Origin: Gulosibacter molinativorax
GTDB taxonomy: Bacteria > Actinomycetota > Actinomycetes > Actinomycetales > Microbacteriaceae
Assembly: GCF_003010915.2 (NCBI RefSeq)
Contig: NZ_CP028426.1
Location: forward strand, 248,001 to 312,000
Direction: 5' to 3'
Length of the DNA: 64,000 bases
The notes beneath the pieces were generated by a model. The model worked only from the letters and a program-made list of their open reading frames with translations, did no database searches and was not told where the DNA came from. The position numbers and the translations under genes were made by a program. This document shows, one piece after another, positions 52,347 through 61,639 of this stretch (its first letter is position 1; each line of letters opens with the position of its first letter).

Positions 52347-55300
52347 ATGAAAGAGCGCCGTCGGCGGTCACCGATCGCCGGCCTCGGCACGGAGGGCAAG
52401 CGCGCCCTCGGTGTCCTCGCCGTCGTCGCAGCCATGAACGCGGCGGGCCTCGTGCTTGTCGCCGAGGCACTCGCGCGCTCGATCGCCACGGTGTTCCATC
52501 AGGAAAGCCTCGAGCTGTCGTTCCTCTGGGTCGGTCTCCTCGGCCTCGCGTTGCAGGCCATCGCGACGTGGGCGAACCGAACCTATTCGGCGCGCGCAGT
52601 CGCTGCGAGCAAGATTGAGCTGCGGCAAGGGCTCGTGCGCCGGGTATTGCGCGGCAGTGACGCGCCGACGGGCGCGATGGGCACGCTCGGAACGCGCGGG
52701 CTCGACGACCTCGACGAGTACTTCACCACGTTCCTGCCCGCGATGGTCTCGGCCGCGATCATCCCGCTCACGCTGATCATCCGCATCCTCTTCGCCGACT
52801 GGCTGAGCGCCCTCATCATCGTGCTTACGATCCCGCTGGTCCCGCTGTTCATGATCCTGATCGGCCTGACGACGCGCGACGCGGTCGACAAAGCGCAGGA
52901 TGCGCTGCTGCGGATGTCGGGACACCTCGTCGAGCTCGCTCGCGGCCTCCCGGTGCTCGTCGGCCTCGGCCGGGTGCGCGAGCAGGTGGGCGCGCTCGAT
53001 AAGCTCTCGGACGACTATCGCTCGCGGACGATGCAGACGCTGCGGACGGTATTCATGTCGTCCCTTGCGATGGAGCTCATTTCCACCATTTCGATCGCGG
53101 TCGTCGCGGTCTTCATTGGCGTGCGGCTCGTGTACGGCGGCCTCGACCTCGAGGTCGGTCTGCTTGTGCTCATCCTCGCGCCCGACTGCTACACACCGTT
53201 CCGGCAGGCCGGCTCTGCCTACCACTCCGCCGAGGACGGCGTTGTGGCGCTGCAGCGGGTCGAGGAAGCGACCAGCGAGCCAGAGGCGCGGCCGCTGTGG
53301 CGCGTTGACGAGGCCACGCGTGCTTCGACCGAGCCGCAGCCGGTGGCAGTCCGGGGGCTGCACGTCGCCTATCCGGGGCGAGAACCGGTGTTCGATGAGT
53401 TCGAGTTCACGGCAACCGCGGGGGAATCGACGCTCCTCGACGGCCCGAGCGGCGCGGGCAAGACGACCCTGCTCGCGGCGCTCGCGGGCCGGCTTGGCAG
53501 CGGGCAGGATGCGCGCGGCGGCGCCGATCAGGTTGGCGATGCGGATCGGGCCGATGCTGCCGATCAGGTCGAGGTTGCCGGACAGAGCGACGCTGCTGAT
53601 CAGGCCGAGGCTACTGGTCCGGCCGAAGCTCTGGTTTCGGGCGCGGTTACCGGCATCGATCCCGATCGGCTGGCGTGGCTGCCCCAGCATCCGCATGCCT
53701 ACGGTGAGACCGTCATGGATGAGCTGCTGCTGCATGCCCGCGTCGCGCCAGCAGCAGGATTTTCGACCGCGGAGGCCGCAGGGTCGGTCGGCGAAGCAGA
53801 CCCGGCAGCAGACACTGAAACTGACACGGGATTCGACGTGGATGCGGCGGCGCGCCGGGCTGTGCTGCGCGTGTTGGGGGAGCTCGGGCTCCTCGAGTCG
53901 GTCACAGACCCCGCAAACACCCCGCCCCACGCGCTGAGCCCGGGCGAGCTTCGCCGACTGGGGGTGGCCCGCGTGCTGCTGCGCATCGATGGCGGCGCGA
54001 CCACCGCGCTGCTCGATGAGCCGACGGCGCACCTCGATCCACGCTCGGCCGAGCTCGTCCGCCGCGCACTCCGAGCGCGGCGCGGCAAGGCGACCATGCT
54101 GTTTGCCTCCCACGACCCGCTTGTGCACGCGATGTGCGAGCACCGGGTGAACGTGGTCGGCGCGTCGACGAGCGGTTCGATGGCGACGAGCGAAGCGGCG
54201 AATAACGTGTGGAGCGACCTAACCGCCGTGGCGGCACCAGACCGGGGCATGCATCCGGAACCCGGAGACGACGCGGCACGCGCCGACGACTCGGTCACCG
54301 AGGACTTCGGCAGCGGAGACTCCGGCACGCCGGACCTCGCCGACCTGCGGGCAGGCAAGCGTCGGCCGATGCTTCCGCAGTTGGCGCGACTGCTGCGTCC
54401 CGCCGGTTGGGGCTTCGCGTTGGGCATCCTGCTCGCGCTCCTCGCCGTCGTCTTCAGCGTGACGCAGACGTCCATCTCGGGATGGCTGATCGTTCGCGCG
54501 GCGGAACAGCCGCCGATCTTGCTGCTGATGGTCGCGATCGTCGGGGTCCGATTCTTCGGCATCGGTCGCGCGGTGTTGCGCTACCTCGAGCGCTTGCAGG
54601 TGCACGACGCGGTCTTCCGGCTCGCCGGGCGCCTGCGCCACCGCCTCTGGACGACCCTCGCCACCACGGCGCTGCGCTTCAAGAAGCTTCGCACCGGTCC
54701 CGCCGCGCTCGACCTGCTCGTGCGCGAAGTGGATGCGATCCGCGACGAGGTGCCGCGTGTGGTCGTGCCGCCCGTGGTTGCGTTCCTCACACTCGTGCTC
54801 GCAGTGATCGCCGCCGCGATCTGGCTCCCCGCCGCGATCGCGCCGCTCATCCTGCTTGGGATCCTGTCGCTCGTCGTGGCTCCGGCCCTCGCCTTGGTCG
54901 CCGATCGCCGCGCGACCAGCGAAGAAGAGCGGCTGCGCTCGCGACTCTCGCAGCGCTTCACCGCGCTGCTCGAGGCAGGGCGCGAACTCTCGGTGCACCG
55001 CGTCGAGGGCGAGCCACTTCGCGAACTCTCCGCCCTCGAATCCGATGCAATGCGGCTGACCCGTCGCGCCGCGTGGGCCCAGGGCGCGGCGCACGCGCTC
55101 GTGATCGTCGCAACAGTGGGGAGCACGCTGTGGCTCGTGGCTAGTGTGTGGGCCTCAGCCTCAGCGCCGCTCGGCGCCGCGGTGGATGCGAAGCTCCTCG
55201 CGGCGTTCGCGCTCGGTATGCTCGCGCTCGCCGAGCCCCTCACCGACGGCGTCACCGCGATTCAGCGCTGGCCGCGGCTGCGACTGCTGCTCGAGTCGGT

Positions 55301-56087
55301 GCAACGGGTGCTCGGTGCGGACGTCTCCGCGGATCTGTCAGCCGGAGCGGACATCGCGGACACCGTGGACCGCTCGTACGAGCAAGCAGACAATGGCAAA
55401 GTTGGTGCGGCTCTCGACGAGAGCGCGCCCGCCCTCGAGTTACGCAATGTCAGCGCGGGCTGGCCCGACCAGACACGTCCCGTCTTCGAAGACCTCAGCC
55501 TCACGGTTGAGCGAGGCGAATGGCTCACCGTTACCGGGCCATCCGGATCGGGGAAATCCACGATGCTCGCGACGATGATGGGGCACCTGCCACCGCTCTC
55601 GGGCGAGGTGCTCGTCGGCGGCCGTCCGGTGCTTGCCGACACTGTGGGGCGCATCGCCTGGTGCCCGCAGGAGGGACACCTCTTCAACTCGACCCTCCGC
55701 GGAAACCTCATGCTCGCGCGTTCGGTCGACGACAGGCCGACCGATGTCGAATTCGAGGCGGTCCTGCGTCGAGTCGGCCTCGGCGAATTCCTCGACTCCC
55801 TCGACGGTGGGCTCGACACGCGCATCGGCGCCGACGGCAGTTGGCTCTCCGGCGGACAGCGCCAGCGCGTGGCGATCGCGCGGACGCTGCTCACGAGCGC
55901 GCCGGTTGTCCTGCTCGACGAGCCGACCGCGCACCTGGACGAAGAGGCGGCCGAGTCCTTGCTGCGGGATTTGCGTGCCGCGCTCGCGGACCGCGCCGTC
56001 GTCTGCGTCACGCACCGGGCTGGGGATCGCGCCGCAACCGATCGGGAGTTGCGGCTGCCTGCGCGCGCCGCGCTCGTGGCTGGTTAG
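52347..56087 (+). CDS. cydDC: Fused CydD-CydC thiol-exporting ABC transporter
   Basis: 1246 residues from the ATG at 52347; a GTG at 52341 overlapping the cydB stop is the alternative. Both ABC half-transporters are joined. The CydD half (about 1-610) has six membrane helices, Walker A GPSGAGKTT, the signature LSPGELRRLG and Walker B TALLDEPTAHLD. An 80-residue D/A/S-rich linker leads to the CydC half (about 690-1246) with Walker A GPSGSGKST, LSGGQRQRVA and VVLLDEPTAHLD. It exports glutathione-like thiols or heme-related compounds needed to assemble bd oxidase. The CydD NBD contains a low-complexity insertion after Walker A. Confidence 0.94.
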   Translation: MKERRRRSPIAGLGTEGKRALGVLAVVAAMNAAGLVLVAEALARSIATVFHQESLELSFLWVGLLGLALQAIATWANRTYSARAVAASKIELRQGLVRRVLRGSDAPTGAMGTLGTRGLDDLDEYFTTFLPAMVSAAIIPLTLIIRILFADWLSALIIVLTIPLVPLFMILIGLTTRDAVDKAQDALLRMSGHLVELARGLPVLVGLGRVREQVGALDKLSDDYRSRTMQTLRTVFMSSLAMELISTISIAVVAVFIGVRLVYGGLDLEVGLLVLILAPDCYTPFRQAGSAYHSAEDGVVALQRVEEATSEPEARPLWRVDEATRASTEPQPVAVRGLHVAYPGREPVFDEFEFTATAGESTLLDGPSGAGKTTLLAALAGRLGSGQDARGGADQVGDADRADAADQVEVAGQSDAADQAEATGPAEALVSGAVTGIDPDRLAWLPQHPHAYGETVMDELLLHARVAPAAGFSTAEAAGSVGEADPAADTETDTGFDVDAAARRAVLRVLGELGLLESVTDPANTPPHALSPGELRRLGVARVLLRIDGGATTALLDEPTAHLDPRSAELVRRALRARRGKATMLFASHDPLVHAMCEHRVNVVGASTSGSMATSEAANNVWSDLTAVAAPDRGMHPEPGDDAARADDSVTEDFGSGDSGTPDLADLRAGKRRPMLPQLARLLRPAGWGFALGILLALLAVVFSVTQTSISGWLIVRAAEQPPILLLMVAIVGVRFFGIGRAVLRYLERLQVHDAVFRLAGRLRHRLWTTLATTALRFKKLRTGPAALDLLVREVDAIRDEVPRVVVPPVVAFLTLVLAVIAAAIWLPAAIAPLILLGILSLVVAPALALVADRRATSEEERLRSRLSQRFTALLEAGRELSVHRVEGEPLRELSALESDAMRLTRRAAWAQGAAHALVIVATVGSTLWLVASVWASASAPLGAAVDAKLLAAFALGMLALAEPLTDGVTAIQRWPRLRLLLESVQRVLGADVSADLSAGADIADTVDRSYEQADNGKVGAALDESAPALELRNVSAGWPDQTRPVFEDLSLTVERGEWLTVTGPSGSGKSTMLATMMGHLPPLSGEVLVGGRPVLADTVGRIAWCPQEGHLFNSTLRGNLMLARSVDDRPTDVEFEAVLRRVGLGEFLDSLDGGLDTRIGADGSWLSGGQRQRVAIARTLLTSAPVVLLDEPTAHLDEEAAESLLRDLRAALADRAVVCVTHRAGDRAATDRELRLPARAALVAG

Positions 56088-56104
56088 TCGTTTCTTCGTC
56101 TTGC

Positions 56105-56110
56105 TAGCGT
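56105..56110 (+). promoter_or_regulatory. Putative -10 box of a leaderless promoter for the Hsp70-like gene
   Basis: TAGCGT ends seven bases before the ATG at 56118. The gene begins 30 bp after cydDC, so it may be transcribed both from here and by read-through. Confidence 0.5.
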
Positions 56111-56117
56111 TTGCGAC

Positions 56118-57608
56118 ATGCGATTTGGCATTGATTTCGGGACCACACGCACGATCATTGCCGCGGCAGACCGCGGCAACTATCCGGTATTGACGGTTGA
56201 CGACAGCGAGGGGGACACGCAGGACTACATTCCGACGCAGATCGCCCTCGACGGCGACCGGATCGTCGCCGGGTGGGATGCGGTCGAGCTCGCCCGGGCG
56301 GGTGTGCCCGTCGCTCGCTCGTTCAAGCGCCTGCTCGCAGCTCCCGGCAGTACTGCCGCGACGCCGGTGCGCATCGGCGAAGAGCAGATCACCCTGGGCG
56401 AGGCCATGTCCGCCTTCGCGAACCACATCGCCGAGGTGATTCGCCGCAGCGAGCTTGCGACCGGTCCACTGCAGGCGGTCGTTGGCGTGCCAGCGAACGC
56501 GCACTCGGGGCAGCGGCTGCTGACGCTCGACGCGTTTTCGCGCGCGGGCATCGAGGTCCTCGCCCTCGTGAACGAGCCGAGCGCCGCGGCGTTCGAGTAC
56601 ACCCACCGTCACCCACGCGGAATCAACTCAAAGCGCTCGACCGTCGTCGTCTTCGACCTCGGCGGCGGCACCTTCGACACTTCGATGGTGCAGATTGCCG
56701 GTACCCGGCACGAGATCGTCCGCTCGCTCGGCGTCAACCACCTCGGCGGCGACGACTTTGACGAGGTCCTCGCGCTGCTCGCGCGCCGCGCCGGGGATTT
56801 CGAACACGACGCGATGGGGGAGCGCGCCTACGCGCGGCTACTCGACGAGGCCCGCAGCGCGAAGGAACGCATCGCCCCGCAGTCGCGCCGCATCTTCCTC
56901 GAGTTCGGGGATCAGGACATCACCGTGCCCGTCGATGAGTATTACGAGGCGTCGAGTGAACTCGTTGAGCGCGCGATCGCGACGGTCGCGGAGCTCCTCG
57001 GCGACGACTCGATCGAGACCCTCGCTGGCACCGACATCGCCGGGATCTACCTGGTGGGTGGCGCATCCGGCCTGCCGCTCATCCCGCGCCTCCTGCGCGA
57101 GCGCTTCGGCCGGCGCGTGCATCGCTCGCCGCACCCGGGCGCATCCACCGCGATCGGTCTCGCGATCGCGGCCGACCCGGATTCGGGTTACGCCCTGCGC
57201 GACCGGCTCGCGCGAGGAATCGGCGTGTTTCGGGAACACGATGGTGGCCGCGAGGTCACCTTCGACCCACAGATCGCGCCGACCGAAGCGCCGGATGCGA
57301 ACGGCGAGATCATCGTGCGGCGTCGATACCCGGCCGCGCACAACGTGGGTTGGTTCCGGTTTGTCGAGTACTCGGCCCTGGATGCCCAGGGCGAGCCGAC
57401 CGGCGATCTCTCGCCACTCGTCGATATCGTCATGCCGTTCGACCCGGAGCTGCAGGGTCGCGACGACCTGCGCGACATGCCCGTCGTGCGCCGTGAAGGC
57501 GGGCCGCTGATCGAAGAGACCGTGCGCGTGGACACGAACGGCATCACCTCGATCCGGATCGCGGACCTCGACACGGGCTTCGCGGTAGAGGCCACCGCGA
57601 CCCGCTGA
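56118..57608 (+). CDS. Hsp70 family protein (DnaK-like ATPase)
   Basis: 496 residues: an actin-fold ATPase domain with phosphate-1 GIDFGTTRT, phosphate-2 VFDLGGGTFDTS and the adenosine motif GIYLVGGASGLPLIPRLL (residues 1-350), and a shortened, beta-rich C-terminal part (residues 360-496) instead of the usual substrate-binding domain with its helical lid. It is therefore not the housekeeping DnaK (about 620 residues). Actinobacteria carry several such Hsp70-like proteins of unknown clients. The stop is followed by palindromic repeats shared with trmB. Confidence 0.9.
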   Translation: MRFGIDFGTTRTIIAAADRGNYPVLTVDDSEGDTQDYIPTQIALDGDRIVAGWDAVELARAGVPVARSFKRLLAAPGSTAATPVRIGEEQITLGEAMSAFANHIAEVIRRSELATGPLQAVVGVPANAHSGQRLLTLDAFSRAGIEVLALVNEPSAAAFEYTHRHPRGINSKRSTVVVFDLGGGTFDTSMVQIAGTRHEIVRSLGVNHLGGDDFDEVLALLARRAGDFEHDAMGERAYARLLDEARSAKERIAPQSRRIFLEFGDQDITVPVDEYYEASSELVERAIATVAELLGDDSIETLAGTDIAGIYLVGGASGLPLIPRLLRERFGRRVHRSPHPGASTAIGLAIAADPDSGYALRDRLARGIGVFREHDGGREVTFDPQIAPTEAPDANGEIIVRRRYPAAHNVGWFRFVEYSALDAQGEPTGDLSPLVDIVMPFDPELQGRDDLRDMPVVRREGGPLIEETVRVDTNGITSIRIADLDTGFAVEATATR

Positions 57609-57623
57609 GGACCCAAATGGTCG

Positions 57624-57740
57624 TTGAGTAGCCGCGAAGCGGCGTATCGAAATGACCGGCACACCCCCGATCCGTGAGTAGGTGACGGAGTCGCCATATC
57701 GAACGGTGCTGACCTCGATACGCCTTCGGCTACTCGGCCA
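57624..57740. repeat. Palindromic REP-like repeats between the Hsp70-like gene and trmB
   Basis: GTTGAGTAGCCGCGAAGCGG at 57624-57643 and on to 57653 is the inverse complement of the repeat at 47986-48062. Partial copies follow (CGATACGCCTTCGGCTACTC near 57717-57736). The region lies between convergent genes. Confidence 0.7.
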
Positions 57741-57753
57741 TCGGCGTGCTTCG

Positions 57754-58662
57754 CTACTCGGCGAGCGGCTCCGGGCGGCGGATGCCGACGATATCGTGCG
57801 GGGGACGCCCGGCGTTGTGGCCGCGCTCCTCGAAGTGCGTGAGCAGGCGCCCCTCGTAGCGCGGCGCAAACCCGCCGCGCTCGGGCTCGCGGTCGTCGGG
57901 GTCGGGCCGCTCACCGAGGTGCGGGTTATCGAACCACGCCGAGTCTTCGATGACGTCGCGCATCTGCCACGCGTAGTTCTCCCAGTCGGTCGCCATCCGC
58001 CAGATCCCGCCCGGCTCGAGCACGCCCGCGGCGGTGTAGGTAAAGAGGTCGCTCACGAGGCGGCGCTTGTGGTGGCGAGCCTTACGCCACGGGTCGGGGA
58101 AGAACGTCCAGAGCTCGTGTGCGCGAGGATTCCCCGCATTCGGATGTGACGCATCCACCCGACCGGTCGCGACGCCCGTGCCGTCGACACCGACGCCTGA
58201 ACCACCCTGCACAGCGCGCTCGTCGTGGGCCACCTCGAGCCCGAAAACGATCGGCAGTGCCTGCGCGACGTCCGCCTCGATGATGCGCACATTCTCGAGC
58301 CCCGCGCGGGCAAAGTTGCCGACGCACTTTGCCACACCGGGATGCCATGCCTCGAACGCGAGGAAGTTCCACTCCGGATGCGCGGCGGCGGCGTGGGTGA
58401 GCTGCTCGCCATTGCCCGGACCAATCTCGACGACGAGGGGCGCCTCACGGCCGAACTCCTCGTTCAAATCGATCACGGCGTCAGGTGAGATCGTCGCGGT
58501 CGCGGGTCCCTCATCCGCGTAAATGATGTACGTGCCGCCGTGGTATTCGAGGACGTCGTCGTAGTCCTTGGCCATTCGATTGTGGCCACGCATCGAAAAC
58601 GAACGGATGCGGTACTTCGCCCGTGACTCGGGGTTCGAGCGGGACTCCTGCGGATTTTCCAT
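57754..58662 (-). CDS. trmB: tRNA (guanine(46)-N7)-methyltransferase
   Basis: 302 residues from the ATG at 58662; longer in-frame extensions upstream overlap dapA and are unlikely. The SAM-binding motif VVEIGPGNGEQL, the FEAWHPGVAKC segment and the TrmB signature ELWTFFPDPWRKARHHKRRLV are present. A roughly 30-residue Gly/Val-rich insertion precedes the FFPDPW motif and is not normal for the family. The enzyme methylates G46 in the variable loop of tRNA. The start diverges from dapA with an 86-bp gap; GAAGAT seven bases before the ATG may be a leaderless -10 box. Confidence 0.94.
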   Translation of the reverse strand: MENPQESRSNPESRAKYRIRSFSMRGHNRMAKDYDDVLEYHGGTYIIYADEGPATATISPDAVIDLNEEFGREAPLVVEIGPGNGEQLTHAAAAHPEWNFLAFEAWHPGVAKCVGNFARAGLENVRIIEADVAQALPIVFGLEVAHDERAVQGGSGVGVDGTGVATGRVDASHPNAGNPRAHELWTFFPDPWRKARHHKRRLVSDLFTYTAAGVLEPGGIWRMATDWENYAWQMRDVIEDSAWFDNPHLGERPDPDDREPERGGFAPRYEGRLLTHFEERGHNAGRPPHDIVGIRRPEPLAE

Positions 58663-58736
58663 GGCTACTATCTTCGCAGCCGCACGCGGGCGCGCCGAAT
58701 CGATTGGCCGCGAATGCCGTTCCTCGGTATCAGCGG

Positions 58737-58742
58737 TACGCT
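58737..58742 (+). promoter_or_regulatory. Putative -10 box of a leaderless promoter for dapA
   Basis: TACGCT ends six bases before the GTG at 58749. The intervening GGGGGA is too close to the start to act as a ribosome binding site. Confidence 0.55.
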
Positions 58743-58748
58743 GGGGGA

Positions 58749-59723
58749 GTGACTCTAGAGAATCCATTTGGCCAGGTGCTCGTTGCCCTCATTACTCCCA
58801 TGGACCACGAAGGCGAGGTCGTGTGGGAGGACGTCGAGCGGCACGTCGACTCACTCGTTTCGCAAGGCGTTGACGGCATCGTCGTCTCCGGTACGACCGG
58901 TGAGACCTCGACGCTGACCGACGAGGAAAAACTCAAGCTCATCAAGGTGGCGAAGTCGGTCGCAGGTGACCGCGCGAAGATCATCCAGGGTGGCCCGTCG
59001 AACGAGACCGCGCACGCGATCAAGCTCGCGAAGCAGTCGGCCGAGGCCGGCGCCGACGCGATCATGGCCGTCACTCCGTATTACAACAAGCCGACTCAGG
59101 CCGGCCTCCTCACGCACTTCCGGATGGTCGCCGACGCGACCGATCTGCCGATGATTGTCTACGACATTCCCGGCCGCGCCGGCGTGCCCGTCAAGTACGA
59201 AACGATCCTGCGGCTCGCGAAGCACCCGAACATCCTCGCGGTGAAGGATGCGAAGGGTGACCTCGCCGAGGTCTCGCGCGTGCTCAACGAGACCGATCTG
59301 CTGTATTTCTCGGGTGACGACCCGATGGTTCTGCCCGCGCTTTCCATCGGCGCGATCGGCCTGATCGGTGTCACTGCAAACATCGCTCCGCAGCCGTACC
59401 GTACAATTGTGGACGCAGTCAACCGCGGCGACCTCGCCGCAGCCACCGCTGAACACAAGCTTCTCGAGCCACTTGCCCGTGCGACGATGACACATATCCC
59501 GGGTACGGTGTCGACCAAATACATCCTTCACGGACTCGGCCGAATCTCGACTCCTCGCGTGCGTTTGCCGCTCGTTGGGCCGGAAGAGTCGGAGGCGACG
59601 CTCATCGAAAATGACGTCGCTCAGGTGCGTGGACTTGCGGGTGTTGACTTCTCAAACTTCCGCCCAGACCGGAACGCCGCCGCCGGCGGCGCACTCCCCA
59701 AGGTCGCGGGCACCACTCGGTAG
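58749..59723 (+). CDS. dapA: 4-hydroxy-tetrahydrodipicolinate synthase
   Basis: 324 residues from the GTG at 58749, where conserved sequence starts (upstream frame is open but overlaps trmB). The TIM barrel has the GTTGE loop (residues 48-52), the catalytic tyrosine Y138 and the Schiff-base lysine K166 in LAVKDAKGD. It condenses pyruvate with aspartate semialdehyde, the first committed step to diaminopimelate and lysine. The dapA-rnj-ftsK order with divergent trmB is conserved in actinobacteria. Confidence 0.96.
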   Translation: MTLENPFGQVLVALITPMDHEGEVVWEDVERHVDSLVSQGVDGIVVSGTTGETSTLTDEEKLKLIKVAKSVAGDRAKIIQGGPSNETAHAIKLAKQSAEAGADAIMAVTPYYNKPTQAGLLTHFRMVADATDLPMIVYDIPGRAGVPVKYETILRLAKHPNILAVKDAKGDLAEVSRVLNETDLLYFSGDDPMVLPALSIGAIGLIGVTANIAPQPYRTIVDAVNRGDLAAATAEHKLLEPLARATMTHIPGTVSTKYILHGLGRISTPRVRLPLVGPEESEATLIENDVAQVRGLAGVDFSNFRPDRNAAAGGALPKVAGTTR

Positions 59724-59763
59724 CCACCGCTAGCGGGTGTTATCGCCAAATGACAGGTACTGA

Positions 59764-61476
59764 ATGACCGATACTTCTACCCAGGCCGCACCCGCGGTAA
59801 ATCTTCCTAAGCTGAAGCGCGACACCATGCGCATCATCCCGCACGGCGGGCTCGGCGAGGTTGGCCGCAACATGACCTCGTTCGAGGTCAACGGCAAGAT
59901 CCTCATCATCGACTGCGGTGTGCTCTTCCCCGAGTCCACCCAGCCGGGTGTGGATCTCATCCTCCCGGACATCGAGTCGGTCATGGACCGCCTCGACGAC
60001 ATCGTCGGCATCTTCCTGACCCACGGTCACGAGGACCACATCGGCGGTGTCCCGTATCTCCTGAAGCGCAAGCCGGACATCCCCCTCATCGGGTCGAAGC
60101 TGACGCTCGCGCTCGTCGAGGCGAAGCTGCGCGAACACCGCATTAAGCCTTACACCCTGACCGTCGCCGAGGGCGACATCGAGGAGTTCGGCCCGTTTAC
60201 CTGCGAGTTCATCGCGATCAACCACTCGATCCCGGACTCGCTCGGTGTGCACGTCTCCACGGCGGCCGGTAACTTCATCCACACCGCCGACCTCAAGATG
60301 GACCCGACGCCGATGGACGGTCGACTGACCGACCTCCGCGCGTTCGCGCGCCTCGGTGAGCAGGGCGTCGACCTCTTCCTGTGCGACTCGACCAACGCCG
60401 AGGTCAAGGGACACTCCGGCAGCGAGATGAGCGTGGGCCCCGCGATCCACGAGGCGGTGCGCACGAGCCGCGGCCGCGTCGTCGTCTCCAGTTTCGCGAG
60501 TCACATCCACCGCATCCAGCACGTGGTGAATGCGGCCGTCGCGAATCGTCGCAAGGTCGCCCTCGTTGGCCGCTCGATGACCCGCAACATGGGCATCGCG
60601 ATGGACCTCGGTTACCTCGATGTGCCGGACGGGACGCTCGTCGACTACAAGAAGGCGCTCGGCATGCGCCGCAACGAGGTCGTCTTCATCTGCACGGGCT
60701 CGCAGGGTGAGACGCTCGCGGTGCTCAACCGCATCGCGCAGCACGACCACGCGATCGAGGTGGGGGAGGGCGACCGCGTCGTGCTCGCATCCAGCCTCGT
60801 CCCCGGCAACGAGGTTGCTGTGTCGAATATGATCAACAACCTCATGAAGGCCGGCGCCGATGTCGTGCACAAGGGCAACGCCCACGTGCACGTGTCGGGC
60901 CACGGCTTCGCCGACGAACTGCTCGCTTGCTACAACGTCATCCAGCCGAACTTCGCGATGCCGGTGCACGGTGAATACCGCCACCTCGTCGCGAACTCCA
61001 AGATTGCGCTGAGCTCGGGCGTGCACGAAGACAATCTGATCATCACCGAGAACGGTGGGGTCATCGACATGTTCAAGGGTGTGCCACGCAAGGTCGGCGA
61101 AGTGCCGGTCGGCTTCGTCTATGTCGACGGCAAGACCGTCGGTTCGGTGACCGAGGACGACATCAAGGACCGTCGCGTGCTCTCGGAGGAGGGCTTCATC
61201 TCGGTCTTCGCGGTGATCGACCCGACCGACGCCACGATCGTCGCGGGCCCGGAGATCCACGCCCGCGCCTTTGCTCCGGACGACCAGGTTCTCGAGCCGC
61301 TCATCCCGCAGGTGCGCAAGGCACTCGAGGATGCGCTGGACGACGGTGTGCGCGACAAGTACCGTCTCTCGCAGGCCGTGCGCCGCGTTGTTGGCCGCTG
61401 GGCTGGCACCAAGCAGCGCCGCCGGCCGATGATCGTGCCGGTCGTGACCTTCGCGAACCCCTCGGAAACCGAGTAG
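59764..61476 (+). CDS. rnj: Ribonuclease J
   Basis: 570 residues. The metallo-beta-lactamase domain has the zinc motif HGHEDH (H87-H92) and the DCGV and NHSIPDSLG elements; the beta-CASP domain (about 215-370) carries CDSTNAEVKGHSGSE and GSQGE, and the C-terminal part helps dimerise. RNase J is a 5'-3' exo- and endonuclease for mRNA decay and rRNA maturation. It starts 40 bp after dapA and ends at a strong terminator. Confidence 0.96.
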   Translation: MTDTSTQAAPAVNLPKLKRDTMRIIPHGGLGEVGRNMTSFEVNGKILIIDCGVLFPESTQPGVDLILPDIESVMDRLDDIVGIFLTHGHEDHIGGVPYLLKRKPDIPLIGSKLTLALVEAKLREHRIKPYTLTVAEGDIEEFGPFTCEFIAINHSIPDSLGVHVSTAAGNFIHTADLKMDPTPMDGRLTDLRAFARLGEQGVDLFLCDSTNAEVKGHSGSEMSVGPAIHEAVRTSRGRVVVSSFASHIHRIQHVVNAAVANRRKVALVGRSMTRNMGIAMDLGYLDVPDGTLVDYKKALGMRRNEVVFICTGSQGETLAVLNRIAQHDHAIEVGEGDRVVLASSLVPGNEVAVSNMINNLMKAGADVVHKGNAHVHVSGHGFADELLACYNVIQPNFAMPVHGEYRHLVANSKIALSSGVHEDNLIITENGGVIDMFKGVPRKVGEVPVGFVYVDGKTVGSVTEDDIKDRRVLSEEGFISVFAVIDPTDATIVAGPEIHARAFAPDDQVLEPLIPQVRKALEDALDDGVRDKYRLSQAVRRVVGRWAGTKQRRRPMIVPVVTFANPSETE

Positions 61477-61491
61477 CTTGCACTGAGTTTC

Positions 61492-61535
61492 AAGGCCGGG
61501 GCCGCATCTCCACACGGGGATGCGGCCCCGGCCTT
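61492..61535 (+). terminator. Rho-independent terminator after rnj
   Basis: Perfect 17-bp arms 61492-61508 and 61519-61535 with a 10-base loop; the run GGCCTTT follows the right arm. Confidence 0.85.
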
Positions 61536-61626
61536 TCGCGTGCCTGGCGGGTCCCGGCCGTGATCCGATTGAGACGGTAGTTTCGGGCACTCCGGCGGAT
61601 GTTGCGGCCAAGTCGGAGCCGCCGGG

Positions 61627-61632
61627 TACCGT
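61627..61632 (+). promoter_or_regulatory. Putative -10 box of a leaderless promoter for ftsK
   Basis: TACCGT ends seven bases before the ATG at 61640, immediately downstream of the rnj terminator. Confidence 0.5.
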
Positions 61633-61639
61633 TGTAGCC

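Noticed and set aside
52368-54143. Minus-strand open frame (591 codons) opposite cydDC
   Set aside because: Shadow frame of the strongly supported ABC fusion.
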